This document shows, in pieces, positions 28,325 to 40,027 of a stretch of 64,000 nucleotides of DNA. Position 1 is the first letter of the stretch; each line of letters begins with the position of its first letter. The position numbers and the translations under genes are program-made. Source of the stretch: JADJGC01 sp964576925 (lineage in GTDB: Bacteria; Zixibacteria; MSB-5A5; CAIYYT01); assembly GCA_964576925.1 (NCBI GenBank), contig CAZNWJ010000010.1:62001-126000 (forward strand), written 5' to 3'. The notes under the pieces were generated by a model. The model saw only the letters and a program-made list of their open reading frames with translations, ran no database searches and was not told where the DNA came from.

Positions 28325-30220
28325 TTACTTGTCGATGCCGACACCAATCTCGAACGGCCCCGGCTCCGTTGAATCCGGTTTTGCACTGATCCAGCGCGCG
28401 TTGTTTCTTGCTGCTGTGCCGGAATAACTATCGTTGCCTCCGCCGTCGGCAAACACGCCGAATGTATACAGAAACGCTCTTGCCCCTTGCTCGAGTCCCC
28501 GCGCGCCGCCGACATTGAATCCGCCTGAAGCTTGGTAGTTGTCGTCACCGCTCCAATCGTGAAAGATACCGATCCCCTGAAAATTGCCGCCGCCCAGGGA
28601 CAATCCCGGTGCCAGATACGTGTCGTTTCCGGCGCGCTCGTTAAGATAGCCAATCGTGAAGTCGTGCCCCGATCCCAACGACATGTTCATCGTCGCGTTG
28701 TATATGTCATCTCCGGCAAAATCGTCAAGATACCCGATCGCGAAATGCGCCCCTGACCCGAGCGCGTACCAAACACTGTAGTAGTTGTCAGCGCCATCGC
28801 CGTCCAGGAGCATCCCGACTGCAAACCAGTAGCCGCAACCTTGGGCAAACAACCCCGCCGAGTACCTGTCGTTGCCGGCAACATCGCACAGGATCCCTAC
28901 GCCACCAGCCCAACTGTGGCCGTCAATAAAATCAGCCCGTCGCCCAAACGCTGCACCCTGCGCTAGCGACGAATTGTGCTCTTGTGTCTGTTGTCCGGGG
29001 CTGAAAAGAGTCGCGTCCTCAGCCACGTACTTGTCGTCGCCGGTAAGATTTATACACAGCCCGCAGCCTTTCGTATACCCGTAACCCTGCGATGTCGCCC
29101 AGCAGTATAAGGAGTCATTGCCGGCAACGTCTGAACAAATTCCTGCGCCGAAACTTCCGCTCCCTTGCGACAGCGTGCGCGAGCTGTAGACGTCATCCCC
29201 GCTTTGGTCAAGCATCAGCCCGACGCCGAACACACCGGCGCCCTGCGCGATATGCACAGCCTCGTAGCGATCGTTACCGCTCTTGTCGATCACAACAGCC
29301 ATCCCGAGTACCGCTCCGCCGATTCCCGGCCGGGTCGAGTCCGGCGATACATAGCGGTCGTTCCCTGAGAGATCGATGATCGCGCTGAGGGGATAGTTGT
29401 TTGCATACCCGGAAATCTGGTAAACGTCGTTGCCGCCCGGATCGAGAATCAACAGCGGAGGTGTACCGTACGCAAAATCATCGTCACCGCTTGTCCCGAA
29501 GACAATCAAGCCGTAGGGCGTTGCAATCTCCGTGAAGGCTGCCGGGAACGCGCAATACTCCAGCGAGTCGGCGGCCCGCTTCAGTGCTTCACCCAGGTCC
29601 TGCGCGCCGCCGATCAAACGGTTGAAATCCAATTGTGTGGCGTACATCTCAACGACATCGTGATACTCCTGGCTGTCCGCCACGAAATATTGAAATAGTT
29701 GATTGCGAAATCGCGAGTTGGCAAAACCGAGCAGCACTTTTCCGAAACTAAACTGCGTGTCGGCCACCAACTCGTATATCAATCCGACCTTCGCCCGCAT
29801 CCGCTCCAATTCCGGCTGCATCATCTTTCCGTTTCCGCGCACCAACTGCGTAAACGCCAGAGAATCGCTGGGCCGAAGGTACTTCTGGAGCGGGTCATCT
29901 ATCAAGCCGCGGCGTACCGGGCAATCGATCTTGCGCCCGGCGTCCGCCAGCAAAGCGCTGATATTATCGCAAGCCACGGTGTAAGCCTCCAGATTCATCT
30001 GGCCGTACTTGGGTAGCTTAAAGGGATTTTTGTGCAGCATCGTGAAAAAGGACAAGCGCCACAAGTCGCCGCCCCAGGTGGCCATCTCGTCCTGATCGAT
30101 CTTGATATCCTCCGCCGTCATTCCTAACTGCGCCATCGCCGAGTCAATCAGGCTTAGGTCTTGTGCAAGAATGGCATCAGGCGCCAGCAATAACAGCGCT
30201 GCGAGCAATATCCGCTTCAT
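28325..30220 (-). CDS. Secreted protein with about twelve GND/GDD repeat modules
   Basis: 631 residues. A signal peptide (about 1-19, LLAALLLLAPDAILA) leads into a unique N-terminal domain of about 225 residues. From about residue 230 to the end there are about twelve modules of roughly 26-45 residues. Each begins with an acidic turn such as LSGNDRY, QSGDDVY, VAGNDRY or FAGDDIY and continues QG-G-G-FG-G-G before the next hydrophobic strand. The Gly/Asp turns resemble RTX calcium-binding turns but recur at a period near 27 rather than 9. A right-handed beta-helix or propeller stabilised by calcium is plausible. SD GGAG precedes the ATG. No enzyme motif; function unknown. Confidence 0.75.
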   Translation of the reverse strand: MKRILLAALLLLAPDAILAQDLSLIDSAMAQLGMTAEDIKIDQDEMATWGGDLWRLSFFTMLHKNPFKLPKYGQMNLEAYTVACDNISALLADAGRKIDCPVRRGLIDDPLQKYLRPSDSLAFTQLVRGNGKMMQPELERMRAKVGLIYELVADTQFSFGKVLLGFANSRFRNQLFQYFVADSQEYHDVVEMYATQLDFNRLIGGAQDLGEALKRAADSLEYCAFPAAFTEIATPYGLIVFGTSGDDDFAYGTPPLLILDPGGNDVYQISGYANNYPLSAIIDLSGNDRYVSPDSTRPGIGGAVLGMAVVIDKSGNDRYEAVHIAQGAGVFGVGLMLDQSGDDVYSSRTLSQGSGSFGAGICSDVAGNDSLYCWATSQGYGYTKGCGLCINLTGDDKYVAEDATLFSPGQQTQEHNSSLAQGAAFGRRADFIDGHSWAGGVGILCDVAGNDRYSAGLFAQGCGYWFAVGMLLDGDGADNYYSVWYALGSGAHFAIGYLDDFAGDDIYNATMNMSLGSGHDFTIGYLNERAGNDTYLAPGLSLGGGNFQGIGIFHDWSGDDNYQASGGFNVGGARGLEQGARAFLYTFGVFADGGGNDSYSGTAARNNARWISAKPDSTEPGPFEIGVGIDK

Positions 30221-30322
30221 GACTTACTCCGGGTTCGATTTTTGCGTGAATATAGGCGCCACAAAGTAGTCAACAAGCGGATTCTCTTCTATCGCGTGGC
30301 CTTGACTCGTGGAGAGATCGAA

Positions 30323-31510
30323 CTAAGATCCACCGTCCCCAAACAGATCGCCCCCAGAGACTTTGTCGCCTGACTGGTAAGTCGCCGGCCGCTCCTTGAT
30401 TCGCACAATCTGATTTGCCGTCAATGCCTCCTTGATCAACTCCCGCGTCGCAGCCATGGACAAACCCAACGCCTCGCTGATCTCCGATGTCCGGTGCGGT
30501 TGCTGCAGGTACTCGACCAATCGCAACAATCGTTCGTCTGCTCGATTCGTGCCTTGGCCATCGTTCCTTGCCCGCAGCTTGCTCTCCAGTAGCTCCGGCA
30601 GAGCATCTCCCGACCTGAGCTCATCGATCGTCAGCGCCACCGCCCCGCGGCGGATCAAATGCTGATTCCCGGGACCGCTGTCAGCAGACTCACGGACGAA
30701 GAGCGGTGCGAAGCCGTGCCGTAAGTTCTCAATCGCTCCGTTCCATGTACCGCCCTTTTCGTAATCGCTGTCGACTACGAGCGCGTAGTCGGACAGGGCA
30801 TAAATGATTTTGTTCCTGCCCATGGCACTCGCTACCGAAAACGGCAGCGAAGGAGAATTAGGCGTGATGACACAAAGCGAGCCGTACTCCATCAGTTCCA
30901 GCGTCTCGCGTTCCTTGATCGCACGCTCGAGACTGTCCGCGAGCACGCCCAGCGCATTGCCGCCCGCAGACACCGCCGCCCGCATCGCTTCTTGATCAAT
31001 ACCGCGCGCTCCGCCCGAGATCACTGTCATCCCTGCGGCCGCTGTCGCCGTGCCCGCGCCCTCGGCAAATTGCCGCGCCCCTTCGCTCATGTTGCGTGCA
31101 CCAACAATAGCGATGCCGCCTTCACTGAGAAGCTGCTCTCTGCCCGCGCCAAAAACGACCATCGGACAGCGCGTCCCCAATCGTTCGACAAGCCGGGTCG
31201 GAAAGCGCACGTCAAATCGTGTAAGCATCCAGATCCCGGCACTCGCGAAACGATCCATTCGCACAAGCAGTCGATCTGCTCCGCCGAGCAAGTGCGCCAG
31301 TCGGTCGGCTACCTGCTGCTCGCAACCGAGGTGACGTATGATCTCCTCCGCCGCTAGGCCCAACAGCTCGCCCGGTGATGTTCGCGATTCACCGATTACA
31401 CGCTGCCACTCTGTCGGCGTTACCGGCGCAACCACCGCCTCGTCACTCAAACCAAGCGGAGTACACAAAAGCGCCGCAGCCAGGCTATCATTACTTAGCA
31501 TATGTCTCAC
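30323..31510 (-). CDS. DprA/Smf-like protein paired with a RecQ-PRTase gene
   Basis: 395 residues. A helical N-terminal region (1-110) precedes the Rossmann-like DprA core (about 115-320) with IAIVGARNMSEGA, the hallmark SGGARGID and a later ALVVDSDYEKGGTWNGA. A C-terminal winged helix (about 330-385, HRTSEISEALGLSMAATREL) follows. DprA proteins bind single-stranded DNA and load RecA; the core belongs to the SLOG nucleotide-binding superfamily. GTG start with GGGAG upstream. It follows the helicase-PRTase gene by 21 bp on the same strand, so the two are almost certainly co-transcribed. A genome usually has a separate housekeeping dprA; the context here points to a specialised, possibly defensive, copy (inference). 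Confidence 0.88.
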   Translation of the reverse strand: MRHMLSNDSLAAALLCTPLGLSDEAVVAPVTPTEWQRVIGESRTSPGELLGLAAEEIIRHLGCEQQVADRLAHLLGGADRLLVRMDRFASAGIWMLTRFDVRFPTRLVERLGTRCPMVVFGAGREQLLSEGGIAIVGARNMSEGARQFAEGAGTATAAAGMTVISGGARGIDQEAMRAAVSAGGNALGVLADSLERAIKERETLELMEYGSLCVITPNSPSLPFSVASAMGRNKIIYALSDYALVVDSDYEKGGTWNGAIENLRHGFAPLFVRESADSGPGNQHLIRRGAVALTIDELRSGDALPELLESKLRARNDGQGTNRADERLLRLVEYLQQPHRTSEISEALGLSMAATRELIKEALTANQIVRIKERPATYQSGDKVSGGDLFGDGGS

Positions 31511-31531
31511 CAGACTCCCATTCCACGCACC

Positions 31532-33631
<2,100 letters not shown>

Positions 33632-33891
33632 TGCATCCCCCAACGGCAATCGCCGTGGTCATCGAATCACAAAATCGCTCGATTGTCAGCTTCGCAGAAT
33701 TAGCAAATATTGTCAATCACATTTGGAGCACGTTGCAAGTACCAGCGGCTGCGGCAAATCGACGAGTGACCGTCAGTGCCAAGTGAATCGTAGTAAACTG
33801 AGGGCGCAAACCTCCGATTTCATGAATTGTCGCGCGCCCCGGCACTCGAATAAGTATCTTAGTCGACACCTGCAACTATGGAGAACTAGAA

Positions 33892-34431
33892 TTGACCTCG
33901 ATTCATAGACCCATTGACCCCAGTCAGATTCCGGACAATCTGATTCGTCTGGTGGCGTCCGACTGGATGTTGATAACAGCCGGTGACATCACCAGCTTTA
34001 ATACCATGACCGCTTCCTGGGGCGCCTTCGGTGAACTCTGGAACAAGACAGTCTGCATCTGTTTTGTGCGTCCAACGCGGCACACTTATCAGTTTATCGA
34101 GCGCACGGAGCTGTTTACTCTGACGTTCTTCGAGGAGACGTCTCGCGAGATTCTCAGGTATTGCGGTTCGGTGTCAGGTAGAGATGTCGACAAAATGCAG
34201 ATTGCCGGGTTAACCCCGGTGGCATCGAGCCAGGGATCAGTCTATTTTCAAGAGGCACGACTGGTGATAGAGTGCCGCAAAATCTACTGCGATGATTTGG
34301 ATCCAGGTAGATTCCTCGATCCCTCGATCGAGCAGAACTACCCCCGCAAAGACTATCATCGCTTCTATATAGGGGAGATCCTGTCTTGCCTTGAGAGACA
34401 GCCGGAAGAGATGTTGCTGAGACGCTCTTAG
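33892..34431 (+). CDS. Flavin reductase-like FMN-binding split-barrel protein
   Basis: 179 residues with the flavin-reductase-like pattern: ITAGDITSFNTMTASWGAF near the N-terminus, then a VRPTRHTYQFI helix that contacts FMN phosphate in relatives, and a hydrophobic barrel core. Members use FMN/FAD in NAD(P)H:flavin reductases, or as electron donors to partner oxygenases. The N-terminus is close to the TTG start; GGAG lies 11 bases upstream. It is transcribed away from the helicase-PRTase gene. No partner oxygenase gene is adjacent. Confidence 0.8.
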   Translation: MTSIHRPIDPSQIPDNLIRLVASDWMLITAGDITSFNTMTASWGAFGELWNKTVCICFVRPTRHTYQFIERTELFTLTFFEETSREILRYCGSVSGRDVDKMQIAGLTPVASSQGSVYFQEARLVIECRKIYCDDLDPGRFLDPSIEQNYPRKDYHRFYIGEILSCLERQPEEMLLRRS

Positions 34432-34794
34432 AAAGCCTCGCAGATTGGGGCGGCAGAACCATCTCCGCCTCTGCCGCATGCTCAAGCGGGCGGTATTGAC
34501 GTTTCATCGCTGTAGCCAAAGCAGCGACGAATCGCGATTAGTCCCTGGGAGCACTGCCCTCAGTCTTGCCGCGGGAAACTCCAACAGTCACAGTGCTTCC
34601 CGTGAGATCTTTGTCGATGAAGCCGGCAATGGAGGCTTCGCCCTCGCCAGGCTACTGATGCGAATGTTCACGAAAACCCCATACTGTGTCACTGAGTCAG
34701 TCGCGCCACGGCTGCAGGCCTCTGCCAATAAGCAAGACGCCCGGAATCTCGCGATTCCGGGCGTCTTGTTCAAAATGAAGTGACAGCCTGCCGG
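34432..34794. other. Gap between flavin reductase and C25 peptidase genes
   Basis: 363 bp. No convincing gene was seen; the short frames present lack an SD and a recognisable product. The only clear structure is the terminator hairpin at 34734-34767. Confidence 0.6.
34734..34767. terminator. Strong hairpin between convergent genes
   Basis: AAGACGCCCGGAAT (34734-34747) and ATTCCGGGCGTCTT (34754-34767) form a perfect 14-bp stem with a 6-base loop. On the minus strand it lies 27 bp after the peptidase stop and is followed by TTGCTTATTGG; on the plus strand by GTTCAAAATG. It probably insulates both genes. Confidence 0.7.
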
Positions 34795-37700
34795 CTATTT
34801 TCCACCACAGGGAGCCGGCCCCCCGGTGAAGATATACGAAATGAGATAAACGGCGTCAGAGATGTTCACGATGCTGTTGCAATCGGCATCTCCTGCTTCC
34901 ATCGGCTCCGGTGCCAGGCCGCCGGTGAAGATGTACCCGATCAGGTAGACCGCATCGCTGATGTTCACGATCTCGTCGCCATTTGGATCACCAGCCATGT
35001 AAGTGTCCCCTACACGCAGCGTGACGGGAATCTCAAGCAGCGGCAATATCGGATCATTCGAGGTAACCTCGATCGCGCCGCCACAGGTGCTGTCACCCAT
35101 GTCGAGAGCATCAAAATACAGCCAGATATTCGCCGACGAGTTCGGTGCAATTTCTCCCGCCATCGGACTGGCATGCAGCCAGGTCGGAATCGGATCGCCC
35201 AGCGCGATCGCCAATTGATTGTGCAGGTACGCCGCGTTGTAGACGACCATGAGTCCGTCGCTGCCGCCCGCATCCTCCATACCGATCGTGCAGCCGAGGA
35301 CGTCGAACCCCGGAGCAATCGCTTGGTACTGGATCTTCACGTTGCCGTCCTGCGCTAAGATCACCTGTGCCGTGATGACGTCGCCGGGATTCACCAGGCT
35401 CTCGTATTCCGGGTAGTTCAGGAACGAAACCACTAACTGGCCATCAACGAACTGGTACACCACGCGTCCGCCGGGGTTGTCGGCGTCGGCAATGTTCAGA
35501 TCATCCCAACACCAGGCAATGATATTGTTCGGCGTCGCCGTGTTCGGCAGTCCGGTGTTGTTGCGGCTGCCGAAATCGGTGGTGGCGCCGAATCCGATGA
35601 AACCATTCCCGCTCACATAGAATTCGGTGTAGTTGTTGCTATAGAACGGGAAGGTAAAGCCGATTGGGAACGGTCCGACGAAATTGTCGTCGGTCAATCC
35701 CGTGATGTCGGTACCTGTCGACGCGATGTCGATCCACTCGTACTGCGGACCTTGCGGATCATCGGAGTCAATCCAGATATTACCGGCGCCATCAGGACCG
35801 CCGCTTCCCTTCGTGACCTCGGCGAAGTACGGCTCTTCTGTCGTACCCTTGTCGGATTCATCGATTCGGTAACCGAGCGGCACGGGCGCGGGTTCTGCCG
35901 TCGCTTTTGCCAGCACCGGCTTGCCGTAAGTCTCGCACAACAACTCGAAACTGAGCTTCCCAAGTCCGGTGTTGTTAATCGCAACCGCCACGGAATCGCG
36001 GCCGCCGATCGGGATCGACTCGCTGACCGAACTCGGATTCACCGCCATCTGCGGTGCGTGTACATGCAGCCCGACATTGACATTGCCGGTCGCATGAGTC
36101 GGATCATTCGTCGCGTACGCCAACAGACCCGAATAGTCACCCGGATTCATGTTCGTGGCGTTAAACGTCACTGGATACACCAGGCTATCGCCGATCGGTA
36201 TGTAATACTGGGTCGTCGCGCACTGGATCCAGCTCACTCCCGGCGTGAACCTTACCCGCAGCGTCGCCTCGCCAACATTCCTGATCACCAGGTTCTGTTG
36301 GTGCTGAGTGTCTTCAACAAGGCTGTCAGCAAGCGAAGTCGTCGACATCTGCATCGTCGCCGTAGCACCGGAACCGCTGACATAACCCTTCAACGAAATG
36401 TCATCGATGCTCCAGCCGTTGTACTGCACGGAACCGTCGGTCGGACCCAATCCGAACCGAATCTGGAACTCGGGATTGTTGTCCGCCACCGCGGTCAGTT
36501 CGTATACCGACTCCGTCCAGGTAGCTTCGCTGTTCGTCGCGCCGTTCGCATAGAGCTGTATCCATTCGGTTCCGTTGAAGACCTCAAGATACGCATGGTC
36601 GTACGACGACGACTCGCAACCCAACTGGTGGTAATAGGTCATGAAAATGCTGGTGGCATTGCTGCAATCGATAATCGGCGAATAAACCCAGTTCGTTGCG
36701 CTGATATTGGCGCTGTAGGAAGCGCTCGTCGTCAGGTCGTTGCCAAGAATCATGTTCTCCGGACCGGGAGTATGGTCATCCGACGGGTCGGGACTTCCCG
36801 ATGTTCCAGTACCGCCGATCGCCGGACCAATCTGCCACTCGGAAGTGCTGCCCAATCCGGTCCAGCCCTGTTCGACCGTGAAGTCTTCCAGGAAGAACAC
36901 CACCCGGTCGCCCACTGTGATCGAGAAGTACTGCGTCACGGCGAATCCGCCGCTGCCGACGATGTCCAGCTTGCAATTTACGCCGTGCCCCATCGGCGTG
37001 TTGGCTGCGGCACTGACGGTGAAGACATCGCCGCTGTTCGACGCCGTACCGCCGTTTGCAGCTATCGTGCCAAACGTACCGTTCGCATCACTAATGGTTA
37101 GATAATTGTCGAGTTCGCTGATCGTGGCCGTTGTATTGAAAGCCGTCCCCGTGCCGTTGTTCTGTACGGTCACGACAACGTTTGCTGTCTCCCCCGGGTC
37201 GATCATGCCATTGTTGTTACCTGTCGGATCGCTGACCGCGAACGAGACATACACCACGTTCGGCGCGTGCACCGTCACTGTGAATGAACTCTCCCAGGTA
37301 TCTTTCTCCGTCCCGTTTGCGGTCACAGTGAACGTCACTTTGTGGCCGTCGGGAGTCAACGGACTTACATTAAAGGCGAAAGCATCGGCAATATTGACGT
37401 TGCCAAAATTCCCGGCAATCGAACCATAGTTTTCGGAATCATCAGTGATCGTAATGTAAGAGTCTTCTGCCGAGAGCGTCGCGACGACGTCCTGGGCGTC
37501 ATCCGGACCGACGTTCTGAAGCTGCAGGCCCAGCACGATCGATTCGCCAAAGTCAATCAAGCCGTCGCCGTTTCCGGACGCGTCGTTGATCGCGTGACTC
37601 TGGTAAATGACGTATGGACCGGATGGCGCAATCACCTGCACCGTGCCGATATACGGAACGCGATTCTGCGCCGTGACAATGACATCAGCAGTCACCGGCT

Positions 37701-39696
37701 GGTCAAACGGCGTCACCGCCATTTGCACCATTCCGGTCTGGTCGACATAACCGGCGCCATGAAGCACGCCGTTGGCCGACAGACCCACATACGAACCCGG
37801 ATCGGCATTGACCGTAAACGTCGTGGAGGTCATCAGCAGCGAACCCGCATAGCTGACGTTATTCACCGTCGGGACTCTCAGGTAAGTCGTTACCGACGGG
37901 TCGCCCATCAAGTGGTACATCTCCCAGTAGTAAGCCTTACGCGAACTGCTGGACTGCTGTACCGCCAGGTTGCCACACATATTGATCGCGTAGTTCGTCA
38001 CGTAGTGCGACGACACCGGTTCGCCATGATCGTGGAACATCCCGTCGTAGGCACCTAGCTTGGTCGCATCGTACGGTGGACCGGCGGCCACAACCGCCTT
38101 GCCGCCGCCGACACCCCACCAGTAGTCTTCATCCCAGTACGAGTTGTTGCTCGCGCCGATATAGCCCACGCCGCCCTTATTGGCTGCCTGCAACCAGGCC
38201 TCGGCAAATGACGGCGTGCTCTCTCCAAACGTGCTCGACAAACAGCAGTTGCCGATGCCCAGCCCGTACTTGTGCGCGTTCGTCAAGTTATTGATATCGC
38301 TGACCGTGAACGACGGATCACCCCAGCTGTCGTGCCCGCAATGCGCGGTGTAGTTCGCAATGCCCACACCATTGCTGACCGAGGCGATTACCGCCGCCGA
38401 AGCACCCGGAGCATCCGATGCCGGATAAAGCCACACATGCGGCGTGATCCCGTGGGCGGCGTTGAAGTAAAGATTGGTACCGTAGTTGATCTGGCCGTTA
38501 CCGTAAGTCGGCGCATACGACGCGTCGACACCGGCAATCAAAGTGACCTCATTCAGGTACGCCGGATTCGGCATCGTGTACTGCTCGTATTCCAGCGTCT
38601 TGTCGATTTGTGGTTGAAGCTGCGCCGTATTCTGCGCGGAGAAACGGCCGTAGTAGACTTCTGGAATATTGTCACCGGTGTATTCGGCATAACGCAAATC
38701 GGTAATATGCGAGCCCGCCGAGCCGGACCAGGCCGGAATCTGCGGTGTGTCGCCCACAAACAGCACGAAGGTCGGCGCCGGATCCTCAACCGTGCCGGCA
38801 GTATACAATCCCTGGAGATAGGTCTTAATCGCCGTCGTCGTCGAGCCGATGACGTCGGTGTAAGCAACGATGACTTTGAAGCCCTTCTTGATCTTCCAGG
38901 CGATCAACGGCTGCAACTGCGCCTCGAACATCCGCGCCGACACGATCACCATCTTGATCGGGTACTTCGTGAGATCGGCCTTCTCGTTTAGCGCCAGCAT
39001 CTCATAGTTGGCCAGTTGCGCGTAGGCCGCCTCAAAGGCTGGCGAATAGGTCGCTTCAAACTGCTTCTGGGTCGCAGTCCAATCGGGATGATCGAAATTC
39101 AACCGGACCGTCACCTGCTTTTGCACACGGATCCGGTTCGTCGTCGCGTCGTACTCAATCGGTGCAACCGATACATGAGCTACGCGAAGCCCGCGCATCA
39201 CACCTTCGATCGAAGTGGAGGTCACCGGCAGGGAATAGTACCCGGCTTGCTGATACACCGCCTGCTTGAATTCGAACGGCACCGAGTTCGGGTCGTCCGA
39301 CTTCGATAGCGAAGGCTGGGCGGGCATAATCACGCTCGTAACTCCATATGTCGCCAGATCGTACTCTGCCGTCTCGGTGGACAACACCTCCGCCTTCAGT
39401 TCCGCTCCTTCCGGGACGGCAATCAACTGATTGGCGGTCGGCAGCGCCGGCTCACCCACGCGGCTCGAAAGATCCAGCCCCTTCGCGCTCAAAACGGTAA
39501 ACTCGCCCGCCCGCGTTGTCACCGGGACAATCTCCAACTCGCCGACATCCACACGAATCGTCATGCCTGTCGGGTCGTGTCCCAGAATCGTAATTCCACT
39601 GTTGGCATCGCTCACCTTGATCGTGTTGGCTGCCAACGCCGTTGCTGATAACAATACCAGCAATAGCAGACTCACCTTGGTAGCAAGCTTGCTCAA
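34795..39696 (-). CDS. Giant secreted gingipain-type (C25) cysteine peptidase with dockerin-like tail
   Basis: About 1633 residues. Signal peptide SKLATKVSLLLLVLLSATALA is followed by a propeptide region (about 25-260) and a C25 peptidase domain (about 265-640) with the catalytic His in AHCGHDSW (about 453) and Cys in GIGNCCLSS (about 484). Several Ig/CARDB-like domains follow (YVSFAVSDPTGNNNGMIDPG type, about 700-1000), then a MAM-like insert (DFTVEQGWTGLGSTSEWQIG), further Ig-like domains, and a final dockerin-like pair (GDPNGDE, GDADCNS, GGPAPC). The TTG at 39696 is chosen because it yields a perfect signal peptide five bases after GGAGG; a frame from 39777 would bury it. The peptidase probably acts at the cell surface. 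Confidence 0.88.
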   Translation of the reverse strand: MSKLATKVSLLLLVLLSATALAANTIKVSDANSGITILGHDPTGMTIRVDVGELEIVPVTTRAGEFTVLSAKGLDLSSRVGEPALPTANQLIAVPEGAELKAEVLSTETAEYDLATYGVTSVIMPAQPSLSKSDDPNSVPFEFKQAVYQQAGYYSLPVTSTSIEGVMRGLRVAHVSVAPIEYDATTNRIRVQKQVTVRLNFDHPDWTATQKQFEATYSPAFEAAYAQLANYEMLALNEKADLTKYPIKMVIVSARMFEAQLQPLIAWKIKKGFKVIVAYTDVIGSTTTAIKTYLQGLYTAGTVEDPAPTFVLFVGDTPQIPAWSGSAGSHITDLRYAEYTGDNIPEVYYGRFSAQNTAQLQPQIDKTLEYEQYTMPNPAYLNEVTLIAGVDASYAPTYGNGQINYGTNLYFNAAHGITPHVWLYPASDAPGASAAVIASVSNGVGIANYTAHCGHDSWGDPSFTVSDINNLTNAHKYGLGIGNCCLSSTFGESTPSFAEAWLQAANKGGVGYIGASNNSYWDEDYWWGVGGGKAVVAAGPPYDATKLGAYDGMFHDHGEPVSSHYVTNYAINMCGNLAVQQSSSSRKAYYWEMYHLMGDPSVTTYLRVPTVNNVSYAGSLLMTSTTFTVNADPGSYVGLSANGVLHGAGYVDQTGMVQMAVTPFDQPVTADVIVTAQNRVPYIGTVQVIAPSGPYVIYQSHAINDASGNGDGLIDFGESIVLGLQLQNVGPDDAQDVVATLSAEDSYITITDDSENYGSIAGNFGNVNIADAFAFNVSPLTPDGHKVTFTVTANGTEKDTWESSFTVTVHAPNVVYVSFAVSDPTGNNNGMIDPGETANVVVTVQNNGTGTAFNTTATISELDNYLTISDANGTFGTIAANGGTASNSGDVFTVSAAANTPMGHGVNCKLDIVGSGGFAVTQYFSITVGDRVVFFLEDFTVEQGWTGLGSTSEWQIGPAIGGTGTSGSPDPSDDHTPGPENMILGNDLTTSASYSANISATNWVYSPIIDCSNATSIFMTYYHQLGCESSSYDHAYLEVFNGTEWIQLYANGATNSEATWTESVYELTAVADNNPEFQIRFGLGPTDGSVQYNGWSIDDISLKGYVSGSGATATMQMSTTSLADSLVEDTQHQQNLVIRNVGEATLRVRFTPGVSWIQCATTQYYIPIGDSLVYPVTFNATNMNPGDYSGLLAYATNDPTHATGNVNVGLHVHAPQMAVNPSSVSESIPIGGRDSVAVAINNTGLGKLSFELLCETYGKPVLAKATAEPAPVPLGYRIDESDKGTTEEPYFAEVTKGSGGPDGAGNIWIDSDDPQGPQYEWIDIASTGTDITGLTDDNFVGPFPIGFTFPFYSNNYTEFYVSGNGFIGFGATTDFGSRNNTGLPNTATPNNIIAWCWDDLNIADADNPGGRVVYQFVDGQLVVSFLNYPEYESLVNPGDVITAQVILAQDGNVKIQYQAIAPGFDVLGCTIGMEDAGGSDGLMVVYNAAYLHNQLAIALGDPIPTWLHASPMAGEIAPNSSANIWLYFDALDMGDSTCGGAIEVTSNDPILPLLEIPVTLRVGDTYMAGDPNGDEIVNISDAVYLIGYIFTGGLAPEPMEAGDADCNSIVNISDAVYLISYIFTGGPAPCGGK

Positions 39697-40027
39697 AGGT
39701 ACCTCCAATGATGCTTGGGATTCTTGTTGGGGATTCCCAATAATTGAGTGAAACCGGAAATGTTGCGTCATTCTCAACGGCTGTAAAAAACGTGCAAGTA
39801 GCTCATTTCAATATAGTAAATCGAGTATTAAATCCAACAAGTAAATGGAGTTTTTTGTCGCTTCCGCAAGTCCCAAAGCGCACCGCCTGCCTTGATGCCG
39901 GTTAGGAGCTGTTAACTTCCAAACTTGCGGCTGAGGCCGTAGCGGCTCGGGAGCTGTTGAGTGGAATTTTCTGCTCGAGTGAGAGATTCTGCTGGTGTTA
40001 GGGCTGGATTCCGGAGAGATTCTGTTG
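39697..40027. other. AT-rich gap with peptidase promoter and short direct repeats
   Basis: About 330 bp without a gene. It contains the SD and leader of the peptidase, a candidate promoter (39810-39837), a run of A/T to 39857, GGAGCTGTT twice (39906 and about 39950), and an 18-base direct repeat (39981-39998 and 40014-40031, one mismatch) offset by 33 bp. Confidence 0.5.
39810..39837 (-). promoter_or_regulatory. Candidate sigma-70-type promoter of the C25 peptidase gene
   Basis: On the minus strand, TTGGAT (39837-39832) and TATATT (39815-39810) are separated by 16 bp in an AT-rich stretch, about 115 bp before the chosen start. Matches to both hexamers are good but not perfect. Confidence 0.35.

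Noticed and set aside
28325..30220. RTX toxin.
   Set aside because: Repeat period near 27, Sec signal peptide and no type I secretion genes nearby argue against a classic RTX toxin.
35752..37101. A 449-codon plus-strand frame, and others at 16012 and 18058, opposite the secreted peptidase and permease genes.
   Set aside because: Arg/His-rich translations typical of the antisense strand in GC-rich coding DNA; they lie opposite domains that are clearly coding.
34795..39777. Longer N-terminus of the C25 peptidase.
   Set aside because: It would place the signal peptide 27 residues inside the protein; TTG 39696 with GGAGG fits better.
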